This document shows positions 1-8,545 of a stretch of 12,411 nt of DNA, piece by piece. The notes under the pieces were generated by a model that saw only the letters and a list, made by a program, of their open reading frames with translations, ran no database searches and was not told the origin of the DNA. The stretch spans positions 1 through 12,411 of the forward strand of contig JAABOA010000289.1 of assembly GCA_015680635.1 (NCBI GenBank). The letters run 5' to 3'. The position numbers and the translations under genes were made by a program. The stretch comes from Lunasporangiospora selenospora. Taxonomy: Eukaryota; Mortierellomycota; Mortierellomycetes; Mortierellales; Mortierellaceae. How positions within the stretch are numbered: position 1 is the first letter of the stretch; every line of letters begins with the position of its first letter.

Positions 1-333
1 GCATGGCGGGCCGCAGAAAGCTGGGGGTGTTGGAGGAATGGGTCGTATCCCATTCTGGTAACAATCTTTTTTTTTTTCAACCTTTTAAACGTCTCAAGAG
101 AGGCGGTAATCGTTGCGTGGGGCCAGTGGCAACGTGAGCTGCTATGGTTAGTGGAGGATTGTCACTTCCAGGGTGACCCTAGCTAGTTTATATATTACCC
201 AGTGCCTACATGTCTAATTATTGTCAAAAAAAGGCAGTTCAGAGCAGAGACCTCTTTCTGGCAGGGGACTCTGAATTATCAATGTTCCGCCTTTAAAACA
301 TCTCACGGGCTTCGGCAACGAGAAAAAAAGGTT
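1..333. other. Left flank without a convincing gene
   Basis: This is the downstream side of the decayed transposase gene. It holds an 11-T tract at 67-77 and generally AT-rich sequence. One minus-strand frame is open from 161 to the left edge (53 codons, lysine-rich in the middle). It has no start, no recognisable motif and no support from neighbours, so I do not call it a gene. I compared this flank by eye with 2880-3050 for terminal inverted repeats of the transposon and found none. Confidence 0.4.
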
Positions 334-2870
334 TTATTGGTGCTCGCCTGAATGCAAGCCAACTGAATCATGGACTACACTTCTCAGACTAGCGACAAAG
401 TTTTGGAAGTACTCCAAACTGCACATTCTCTGCTTGTTACCGAGAGACACGGCAAGTCGTTGCCAAAGAATGAGTGCTTCCTTCTCGCAGCTAGCAAATG
501 CTTCGGCCTTTTCTCACTCTTGCCTACACTTTTCCTCTTTTCGCTCTCTTGCCTGTTGAACACAAAGCTCTTGAACAACAACAGGGCAGGAGGAAACCAC
601 TTGGGATAACAGTTGGTGGAAGGAAGGATATCATTATGGTCGCGATCTGATTCTCTCTCGGGCTGAAGATAATGGTCAACGTGTGTGTATTCATACAACC
701 GCTTAGCAAGGTATATGTGCTTACATGGTCTCTGGCGCATTTGGTTATCGGGACATGTGCATGACCGAAGAAGCCCCTCTGGCTCATTCATTTTTAACCC
801 ATCTGTAGGCTTGACAAAGGGTAAGCTGAACGACTGCACGGCGATCTAAAGATGAAGGAGACCAGATCTACCGTGAGCAGTTTCCTATCCTCTTTCGAGC
901 TGCAAACATTTCAAAACGAAAGAGATAATCATACCCTGTTCTCATATACCATTGGCGTTACCATAGATAATGCGCGTCCAAATGGGATTTCCTCTGCCTT
1001 TGCTTTTCTTAACCTGTCTTGGGCTGAAGGTGGGAGTGGTTCTACCCCAGTACTGATCTTGAAATACTGGAGGCTGAAGTCCGTGTCGACGGCCCCTTGT
1101 AAAAGGTGAAGCAGGGTGTCTGCTCGCATATTTCGTTTGCGGCCAAGGTACATTTGCTTCAGTGTTTTGTGCCAAGATTCGACCCAGTTGTTGGTGGTCA
1201 CCTCCTGGTCATCCTATTGACAAGTTCATGGGTCAGACTAGCTGACCATCGTCATTTTTGTGCTGCGTTCAGTAATGCTTTACCAATCGATGATACACTG
1301 CCCAGCGTTCGATATTCTCATTGAGCCATTTTTTCTCGATGTATAAAATTAATGTAGTTGCAGTGGGGAAACACGATTTGAATCGTGTCCAAAGACGATT
1401 CTGATCAACGGATGACTGAGCTGTGCGAACTTTTTTCAATGGTGGCCTCATCATCCTGTATTCTTCAGTCTATTAAAGCACGAAGATGTGAGTAGGTAAT
1501 CCCAGAGGCAGTACTAGTCTCAGTTTCTCTCTCAAACGTCTCTCCCACAACTGGGCGACATGGAAATCGCAATAGAAAATCCTGGCACGAGGAAATATGC
1601 TCTCAATGGCCGCAGCACAATCCGCCATAAATTCGTTTGTTCTTAGACCACAGCTATCCTTCTGCCATCGCAGCCAATGCTGAATGGCATAGCGTGATTC
1701 AGAGGAGCATATCAAAAAAGCTACTGGTATGCCTTTCTGAACGACCATATCCTTTGTCAACAAGGTGAACAAAAATGCTGGTCTACAAGCCGTACCAGCA
1801 TTGCCTGATGGCAATGTCTGCTTGATACTCTTCACAACGTTATGAGTTGAGTCCATGCAGTAAATGTTGTTGTTGTCTGCCATTACCTACAAAAATGAAA
1901 GAATCGGCACATAAAATCATGCTTCAGCTTTAGCAGTGAATCCCATCGTGCAACTCACCTCAAGTTGGAATGAAGTACACCAACCAACCAAAAAGACATC
2001 GGGCTGTTCAATCGGGGTTTGGACAAAAAATGTCTTTCCTCTGCCATAATTTGATGCTCGTTACAACACTCTTGTCCCTTGCGATGTCATTGCTCTCTGC
2101 CTACAAATGGTGTTTCGAATGTTGTCGTAGTCGACAGTAATAGAGGTAGGAGGTGAAATGCTGCCAACGCAAATCTATTTGACAAAACTCAAAAAAAAGA
2201 GTGCTCATACTTAGAATCAGGATCAATCGAATAGAAAAATATTAGAACCAACTCAGTACAGACTCACTTCAAGGACCACTTTTTTTTCAGGCCGAAGCTT
2301 TCTTCGGATCGAGCTCCAGTCATGACCGAGTTCAATCTGCTGATGGAGCCATTCGCGAACACTTTTTCCGCATGGTAATTTTGCTCGTTCCGTGGCAGAT
2401 GTATCATGGTTATGCTTCCATTGATACATTACTTGAATCTTGTCCTGGCCAATGATCTTCCGGACATTGAGCGATGCTCTACAGTCCGCTCCCGTAGAAA
2501 TGTGTCCAGCTTTGATTGGTTTGGTTTATGCCAACGGCGACAAATGTACTGCAAGCTCCAATCGAACATGGGCTTCCGACCTTGTGTGGCACATTGGCCT
2601 CACGCACCCTCATAGGCTTAAGTTCACATAAAAAAGCAGGGGGTAAACGGGAACCCTGTGTCAGATTTTTTATGTGCACATAAACGCGAAGGGTGCGAGA
2701 AGCCATTGTGTGGTAAGGCAATGCGACCTGTCAGGCAGCGGAGTATCGAGGGTTTGTCTGTAGAATCTTGAAAGAGAAGCCGATTGGTACTGCCAATCGT
2801 ACGCTCTGCGTTCTTGCGCCCAAAAATCGCGAAACTCTTGGCAGGAAAAAGTGAGAATCAAAATGTCCCT
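334..2870 (-). pseudogene. Decayed intron-containing Mutator-like (MULE) transposase
   Basis: A MULE transposase cuts and pastes its element. Read on the minus strand, I see: an N-terminal piece with QEFRDFWAQERRAYDW (about 2850-2790); a FAR1/WRKY-GCM1-like zinc-binding segment ending VMYQWKHNHDT (about 2510-2400); a DDE core with first Asp in CMDSTHN, second Asp in FMADCAAAIES, then a CDFH (C-x2-H) motif; the likely catalytic Glu in TNNWVESWH (about 1190); a SWIM finger C-x-C-x9-C-x-H (about 720-765); and a charged coiled-coil-like tail ending at 334. Plausible introns join the exons: 2267-2175, 1958-1887, 1514-1470, 1283-1214 and 934-846, all GT...AG. Lesions: a TAA at 2061-2063, a one-base frame change near 2510, a frame change at about 550-630 and a TGA at 514-516. 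The N-terminal exon joins are uncertain. Family assignment is strong; exact exon ends are inference. Confidence 0.82.
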
Positions 2871-3050
2871 TATTCTCAATGTGATGGGTGGCATGATTGA
2901 TGTGCTGGCAAAGGAAAAACAGAGGCATGCGTGTGTGTGTTTTTTGGGTCAACAGAGGCAGTGTGTGGTTTTTGTTTCTGGCACACATCTCTTGGCGTGT
3001 GGGTATTCCCCTTAAGTGCCAAATTAGTATTTAAGCAAAGTACCTGACAC
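2871..3050. other. Spacer upstream of the transposase; no gene seen
   Basis: This is probably the 5' flank of the minus-strand transposase. A GT-rich run (about 2929-2945) lies beside several short CACAC/GTGTG stretches. Open frames here are short, low-complexity and have no motif I recognise. Any transposon end should lie in or near this stretch, but I could not define one. Confidence 0.3.
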
Positions 3051-3072
3051 AAAAAAAAAAAAAAAAAAAAAA
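3051..3072 (+). repeat. 22-base poly(A) tract
   Basis: An uninterrupted run of 22 A residues is followed at once by C-rich sequence. Such tracts often mark the 3' end of a reverse-transcribed insertion, which here would be a plus-strand insertion ending at 3072. No target-site duplication was identified, so a simple homopolymer is equally possible. Confidence 0.6.
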
Positions 3073-3096
3073 CCCCTGGTCCGCCCTTCCATCCCC

Positions 3097-3639
3097 CAAC
3101 CCCTACTATTGCAGGCATCTCATACAGAGACGCGCTGCGTAGAAATAAACCGGTGTTCTTCCAGAAAACTGTGTAGTTTCATAAAGATCTGGGACGATAT
3201 GCGCACCAGACTAAGTTGCCCCAGACTACCATCACCAGACCCTCAGTAAATTACACAAACATCCCAGGGGACTCGTCTCCCTTGGACTTCCTGAAAGCGG
3301 TGCACAAGCAAATCAGCCCTGTTCTCTCCCACCGCCTTTCTGTTCTTCCAGGGGCTGGGCGTTGTGTCAACGTCTGCTTCAAAAATAACTCTAATGCTGA
3401 GCAAGCATTGATGAACCCGGTCCTCCTTAAGGACAACCAACATCTGGCGATTGCCAACACCCCCAGCAACGTTACCATCCAACGCATTTTTGTGAACAGA
3501 CGAGGACTGGATCGAACGCCTTCAGGCAACCCTCATTGGAGCTGAAATAACAGGAGAAAGACAGATCGGTGAGATTGTGGTTTATTCTTGGGCAGGGGTC
3601 AGTATTTATACTAGCCCCCTCAGCCCCCAAAAGGAGTAA
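3097..3639 (+). pseudogene. LINE ORF1/gag-like RNA-binding protein fragment
   Basis: Protein-like sequence starts around PTPTIAGISYRDALRRN (about 3097-3147). It is interrupted by a TAG at about 3172, then runs open through a stretch with PLDFLKAVHKQI and RCVNVCF to TIQRIFVNRRG. Near 3505 the sensible frame shifts by one base and continues as EDWIERLQATLIGAEITG to a TAA at 3637-3639. The alternation of strand-like and helix-like segments fits an RRM-like nucleic-acid-binding fold of the kind found in ORF1 or gag proteins of fungal LINE elements, but no diagnostic zinc knuckle is visible. No reverse transcriptase follows, so the element is truncated. One stop and one frameshift make it a pseudogene. 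The assignment rests on overall pattern, not on a conserved catalytic motif. Confidence 0.45.
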
Positions 3640-3816
3640 AAATGTCTTTCTGCCTTCAGGAGGACCTGCAGGCGACCTATAAATGTCTCCTTTTGGCTGT
3701 GTAATTGGTTCCTCTCTTCCCGATCTACTATTTTTAAACTAAATGTTGTGATCCACAACAGTATTTATCCCCCCACCATCACATCAATAAACTGCAGTAA
3801 GTAACTCACTCTTGTT
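3640..3816. other. Spacer with a 17-bp palindrome; no gene seen
   Basis: No open frame of interest is present. A perfect 7-bp inverted repeat, TGTTGTG-ATC-CACAACA, lies at 3744-3760. Read on the minus strand it begins TGTTG, which resembles the start of an LTR, and a TATAAATA and an AATAAA lie further along that strand (about 3610 and 3585). No matching LTR end or duplication was found. Confidence 0.35.
3809..3816. repeat. Left target-site duplication (CTCTTGTT)
   Basis: Direct repeat matching 4011-4018 exactly, next to the inverted-repeat element. It can be extended to ACTCTTGTTT (3808-3817 and 4010-4019) depending on where the element's end is set. Confidence 0.7.
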
Positions 3817-4010
3817 TAGTGTTTCCCATGAGTCGAGTTAAGTCGAGTCCGAGGCTTAGCTCAACTCGACTCATGAGTTCATAAGTTCAAAAAAGCTTCG
3901 ACTCAACTCAACTCATGTTACACGAGTCGAGGAAAAGATTGAACTCAACTCATGAGTTTAGTTGAGTTGAGTTGAGTCGGTGAGTTGGTGAGTCGAGTTG
4001 AAGAACACTA
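3817..4010. mobile_element. Non-autonomous inverted-repeat element (MITE-like)
   Basis: The element starts TAGTGTTTCCC (3817) and ends GAAGAACACTA (4010), giving terminal inverted repeats TAGTGTT/AACACTA. It is flanked by direct repeats CTCTTGTT at 3809-3816 and 4011-4018. An 8-bp duplication with a TAGTG end fits hAT transposons. If the outer T/A pair is assigned to the flank, the duplication becomes ACTCTTGTTT (10 bp), as expected for Mutator elements. The interior is built of GAGTC/GAGTT units arranged as nested inverted repeats: 13-bp perfect arms at 3827-3839 and 3863-3875, and 16-bp perfect arms at 3899-3914 and 3964-3979. It encodes nothing; transposition would need an enzyme from elsewhere. 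Confidence 0.75.
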
Positions 4011-4018
4011 CTCTTGTT
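4011..4018. repeat. Right target-site duplication (CTCTTGTT)
   Basis: Second copy of the 8-bp duplication. The sequence just beyond it (about 4030-4078) is pyrimidine-rich, with three near-repeats of TTGTCCCCT. Confidence 0.7.
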
Positions 4019-4143
4019 TCCTGTACCTACCCTGCTTTGGTCCCCTGTCCTTGTCCCCTGCCTTTGTCCCCTTCCCTTGACATCTTCCTCACCTATTGAA
4101 GTTGCTTTGTTACACTTCACACGGACAAGCCAATTTCTTTCCA

Positions 4144-6290
4144 GGAAGAAAACGGATAAGAAATCATCATATCCAGAGAGTGTGGAAATTTTTAAAGAGA
4201 ACGTTTTATTGGCAACACCAAGATCGCCTGGCATTCATTGAGTACATGGCGGGCAAGGGATGGGATATTCAACTAAGTCCAATGGAAGCCGACATCAGCA
4301 TTGCTGCGGAATGCCAGCCTCAAGATATCGTCATTTCCCGAGATAGCAACTTGCTGGTATTCAGTAGGGTTCGGCAGCTCTGGCGACCAATGGGACCCAG
4401 TAGTCGGATGTGGTTCTTGACATATGTCAAGGGCGACGTTTGTAGTGATTTAGAGCTCACCGACAACCAGCTCACTGCGCTTGGAATTATTTGCAAGCCC
4501 AATGATAACTGGGTATCGAAATCATCAAAGATATGGGTGGAGACAAAGGTAATCAATGTGGTGATTTGTTTCACCGTTTCGTACATCGGCGGAACTATTA
4601 CATGAGAGTCAGTCAATTGAACAGTACTGCGCATATGCAATAATAGGAAGTCGCACAAGGAGCGCAAACCAAACAGCAGACTGCCCAAAAGTATCGGCAT
4701 TTCCGTACCATTGATGTACCAGACATTGCCATGTCACACAAGTTTCGGAAACGATACTCATACAAGGAACAGTACGAGTCTGGTATGGAGCATCCTCCGC
4801 CTGAAATCATGAGTCAATACAAGTGGAGGCTGTCAAAAAAACCTGCCAATCAATCGGACTGCCAAGAACCAGCAGAGCCTGTCAAGATGGAGCCTCCAAA
4901 GGTCAGGAAGGAGGTTCAGAGCGTTCAGAAACGAAGACTACTTCAAGAGTTAGAGTGGGAACACCCCACTGTCACCCTTGATATGGGAAGGCCATGTCAG
5001 AGGATTCCACGGCAGAGCTTATTATTTCTTGCGTCCAGCGTGCAGCCCATGAAGCGTCGAAGGTCAAACGAAAATGTCAAGAAATCCTTGGACGTTATCT
5101 CAAAGCCATCAGTGACTCCGAAGTGACCAAAGAAGATCGGGTCATCTTGGAGTATTTATGTCCGCATGATGATGACGACGACGACACTGTTGATTGTGCT
5201 AACAACGCTGATAGTGACGATGGCCCAGCCGACAAACACAAGACACGGGCATTCATTTATTCATTAATGGCTTTCCTGTACTCAAGAAACATGTCGTCCA
5301 AGAAAAACGGTATAGGGCCGATTGTCAACCAGTTCATCGAACGACTACAGGAGCTCTGCCTGCTACCCAAGCCTGAGACGGACGATTACCTCAAACTGAA
5401 GAACAAAATGGAGTTCACACCGAATTTTTTGGTGAGGTCCGTCGCGATACAGTTTGCAGCCGCGCTAAAACGACACTGGAAAGTAGGCTGCAAGGAAGGC
5501 AAGTCATGCTCGATTGTAGCTTTTTTTGGACTCATCTGTAATGCAACGCCACTGACTGAAATATCTATTGTCGCTCATTAGCTAATGCAACAGCAACAAA
5601 AGGGTCTTTGGTCCAAAGACTTCTAGTTCGACATGAAGTTGCGTACGGATACTTCCTTGTTCGAATCATTTGCCTGGTTCAACAGCCTTTCAGGTCGCAA
5701 GTGGAAAATTATCCCAATCTCCCCTATGGAAGACGGATACATGACATTCACGGAACAAGAACTCAGCGCGTTCTTTTGGAATGTTCCAGCACTACACCCC
5801 TGTCTCAAGGACATGATAGGACATCCTCCCGAACAGGTCCTTACTCAGAGTGAGTTGATTCTTGATTGGCTTCCTGGGCAGGAGTCGGGCTTTTTAATAT
5901 GGCGACTTATCTCTGGATGTTCATCAGATGGCCTGACTTCACGCCAACGAGGATAGGCTGGGCATGGCGCCGCTGTCCGAGCTCTTACTCTGGATCAGAT
6001 TAAGGACTCATTAATACCTTACGGGGACCGTCCTTTCCGGAAACATATAACGAGAAGGGCTATATTTTAAGAGGGCCAGTCAAGACAGATGGTTTAAAGC
6101 TTCAACTTCTTGAGTTCAAACTGAAAGATACAAGAGATATACGTTCGGCGCCATCCCAAATCCTTACACATCCATAACAGGGGGATCTGATCCCCCATCT
6201 GAAGTCAGAAAGCCGCAGCAACGCCACACAGAAAAGACAGATCCCAGAAGAAGATTTTCAAGGAGTTGAAACACAAGTTTCCAAGCGTTT
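4144..6290 (+). pseudogene. Decayed XPG/FEN1-like nuclease family gene with long unidentified C-terminal region
   Basis: The N-terminal preserved part (4144-4548) has YMAGKGWDIQLSPMEADI and PQDIVISRDSNLLVF, the layout of an XPG-I (FEN1/PIN-like) nuclease: Glu-Ala-Asp, then a D-x-D in which the second acidic residue is Asn (4348-4350). A likely acceptor (TTTCCAG) precedes 4144, and a likely donor, GTAATC, lies at 4549. Further parts follow: a basic/proline segment (about 4665-4990); a frame change near 4990; a helical segment (4994-5482) with an acidic DDDDDD run; a putative intron from 5483 (GTAGGC) to 5581 or 5593; and a segment with LSAFFW and PGQESGFLIWRLIS (5603-5953). TAGs at 5624 and 5954 and frame changes near 6050 and 6145 break it. 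Readable remnants end at PNPYTSITGG and a short charged tail. The first exon and C-terminus are not seen. I recall similar multicopy proteins from Mortierella-type fungi; their function is unknown to me. Confidence 0.6.
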
Positions 6291-6607
6291 GAAATAGCAG
6301 GTCAAAGTTTTTCCATACCTTCCCGCCGTTTTCATAGCTTTCTTTGTGTGTCTGCCAACACAGGTTTTCCTTGTTCTAAGATCTCCGCGCAATCGCAGCG
6401 ATTTTCGTTATCTCGGTGACGTAATTTCAGCCACCGATGCGTGGATTTCTTTTTTTTTATTCCAGTCCATTCCATTTTTCCATTCTCCCCAACACCAGCT
6501 TTGATTGCCAAAAAACATCAGTACAAGAGCCAAGACTACGAGGTAATGGCAGTGGTTGGAAAGTAGAAAGCAGTGGCGTGTGTACAGAATCGCGATTGGG
6601 CGTAGCA
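6291..6607. other. Spacer, no gene recognised
   Basis: The sequence after the decayed nuclease-family gene is AT-rich, with a T9 tract and a CT-rich stretch around 6450-6490 ending in CAG-like acceptor motifs. No frame here continues the upstream protein convincingly, and no other motif is visible. Confidence 0.3.
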
Positions 6608-7129
6608 GGGTCCATGAGAGGAATCTCAACTAGACTTCGAGGATGTATCTCGAGGTGATGGATTTGGACATGTTGATGGATTTACTTCTTGGGTCCATGA
6701 GGGGAGCATAGGCTGACGTTGCGCGTCAGACTGCCCCTTGCTATGACCTCCCTATCGACCTTCATTGACTGATAGTGGTGCCGTTTATCCAGGCAGCATG
6801 TTCTCCGTCAGACTTGTGGGTCTATGAGGAAAAAGCTGGTGACGACGAGCCTCCATATGACCTCGTTCGTTTCGATTCTACTTCTAGCTGGGATGAGGAA
6901 CGGGACCATGTGCTCCAGCAAAGACCGACCGGTTGGGTCCATGAGGGGAGTATAGGTTGCCGTTGAACGTCAGTCTGCCCCTTGCTATGACCTCGCTCTA
7001 ACCCCTGGACTCTGTCCATGATTTACAGTGGCCCAGTCGGTCTTCTTCTGTTGCTGTTTGTTGCTCATTGGGTCCATGAGGGGAGTATAGGTTGCCGTTG
7101 AACGTCAGTCTGCCCCTTGCTATGACCTC
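6608..7129 (+). repeat. Diverged tandem-repeat array with a conserved 60-bp core
   Basis: Full cores beginning GGGTCCATGAG and ending GCTATGACCTC lie at 6691-6750, 6935-6994 and 7070-7129. The last two are identical over all 60 bases; the first differs at six positions. A diverged copy occupies 6818-6864 and a 5' fragment lies at 6608-6627. Start-to-start spacing of successive copies is about 83, 127, 117 and 135 bp. The 67-75 bp between cores are only loosely related. The diverged copy sits in an open frame (WVYEEKAGDDEPPYDL, about 6816-6864). In the same frame the other copies read WVHEGSIG and then hit stops, so the unit may descend from a coding repeat of about 39-45 codons. The first core can form a hairpin, CTGACG-TTGCG-CGTCAG. 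Confidence 0.8.
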
Positions 7130-7882
7130 TTCATCGGTCTTTGGGCTTTACTCATTGTTTGATGATGGTGCTGCAATCGATGCTGTCTCTCGGGATGGCT
7201 GTGGTGACCGTGAATCTTCCCTTGGCTGCGGTTGTTTTCGCCGCTGGGTGACTGGGACCTCCGTGTAGTTCGGGTTAATAGCATCAAGGGAGTTGTGCGG
7301 CTGTGTTTGACACGCTCTAGCTATTGACCATTACTTTTTTTGACATGCTAAACTAGCTCCAACTCGTGGCAGGTATTCACAAATGTATTTTTTCTGCGGA
7401 CCAAATTGGTGATACTTCAATAAATTCATTATTCAACATTTGCCTTGTGAGCTGGTAAATACTTTGACGTATCAAATATTCTATTGCACCTATACTACCC
7501 CTGACGCCTCTTGCGCCTCTAGGATACGGCATTATTATTACCAGCGATCGACGGACTCTTGCATCGTGGAGGAGCTTTTGAAATATGGATAGAGTAAATG
7601 TTTAAACTCCAACCTAACCAGGTCCTGACCAAGGTGCTATTATAACGAAGGCCTAAGGGTCATCAAGCCATGGTGGGCCTGAGGATGCATTATCAGCTTT
7701 AAAAGGTAGGCATAGGACGATGAAAAAGATAAAGAGTGGTTTTGTGTGCGACATCTGCTAATGAGGGTACATCTTGTTATTGGGTTATGTTTCCTGGTAA
7801 AGCCGTGGTATTCTATGAGAGAGGTCAAGAGTAGAAAGTAAGGGAGCACCAAGGCAAGGAAGTGGTGTGGAAGGTGCGTTGG
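7130..7882. other. Long spacer without a recognised gene
   Basis: The first part (about 7130-7215) looks like a last, strongly diverged non-core part of the repeat unit; it shares a GATGGTGCTGC-like stretch with the spacer after the first core. The rest is AT-rich with scattered stops in all frames. A minus-strand frame of 70 codons at 7640-7852 has no motif and I treat it as chance. Confidence 0.35.
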
Positions 7883-8545
7883 TCACTCCTGAGTCTCTTT
7901 CGACTTTGACTCCTCGATATTCTCCACATTGAGGTAAACATCTTTAATCTTTTGGAAAACTTGAGGGTGTTGGTCTTTGCCTTGGTGCCCTGAGAACCGC
8001 TATCGATACTGACGTTCGGCGGCCAGTATCTCACATCTCAGGATAATGAAAAGCACAGGACTATCAGCACTGAAGGCTAGTTTGATGCTTGGTTTGCATT
8101 TGTTCACGATCCCACTTCTTGAGATGGGTTGGTGCTTTGGAATATATTTAAACAGTCCCATAGTCGAGTTTGCTGGTTGAAATGTGAGGTATGGCCCAGA
8201 GGCTCCTGCGGGACAAGCTTCCATAATTCCTGTTTTGGGAGCATTGACACAGATTGCGCGGTCAACAAGTCGATGAGCAAAGGAGAAGCCCTGATGATCT
8301 GGGGAGTCAAATAGTATAGACACTATTGGTTTTGACTGTGGCCACGGTTATGACGCTCATGTAGCCCCTTCTCTAACACATCTTTGAGCCTGCTGGAGGA
8401 CCTTTAGTTGAGAGATAGCCAATTCTCCGCAATCGTGCCATTGTCCACTATATTAGAAAAGGCCTTGAGTATCGCCCTGGGGTCAGTGATGATGAAAAAT
8501 GGGAAAATTATTTCTGGTAATGGTAAGAGCATGCTATGTGCTCGC
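7883..8545 (-). pseudogene. Decayed unidentified protein, possibly an extracellular domain
   Basis: On the minus strand, protein-like sequence runs from about 8545 (FFIITDPRAILKAFSNIVDNG) through a frame change near 8420 (LAISQLKVLQQAQRCVREG). After stops near 8345 it reads a long open stretch from 8323: VSILFDSPDHQGFSFAHRL, then RAICVNAPKTG and ACPAGASGPYLTF, to ILAAERQYR. A TAG at 8000-8002 interrupts it, and the same frame continues for 38 codons (KIKDVYLNVENIEESK) to a TGA at 7883. Amino-acid use looks like real protein, but I recognise no family. The neighbouring plus-strand stretch encodes membrane segments, so this could be an inverted ectodomain part of the same ancestral gene. That is inference. 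Confidence 0.4.

Noticed and set aside
524-787. Alternative minus-strand frame of 87 codons over the SWIM region
   Set aside because: The neighbouring frame holds the C-x-C-x9-C-x-H finger and joins the upstream exon; this one has no motif.
3543-3760. Solo LTR on the minus strand
   Set aside because: TG...CA-like ends and TATA/polyA-like words are present, but no flanking duplication or partner is seen and the region also reads as the end of the ORF1-like fragment on the plus strand. Kept only as a low-interest finding.
4320-4700. 126-codon minus-strand frame over the XPG-like segment
   Set aside because: The plus strand here carries the recognisable nuclease motifs; the minus frame is its shadow.
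5166-5220. GATGATGACGACGAC run as a microsatellite of note
   Set aside because: It encodes the Asp run of the decayed nuclease-family protein; short and unremarkable.
6608-7129. CRISPR-like appearance of repeats separated by spacers
   Set aside because: The core is 60 bp, spacing is irregular, spacers are related to each other, and the surroundings are eukaryotic with spliceosomal introns. A degenerate tandem repeat explains it.
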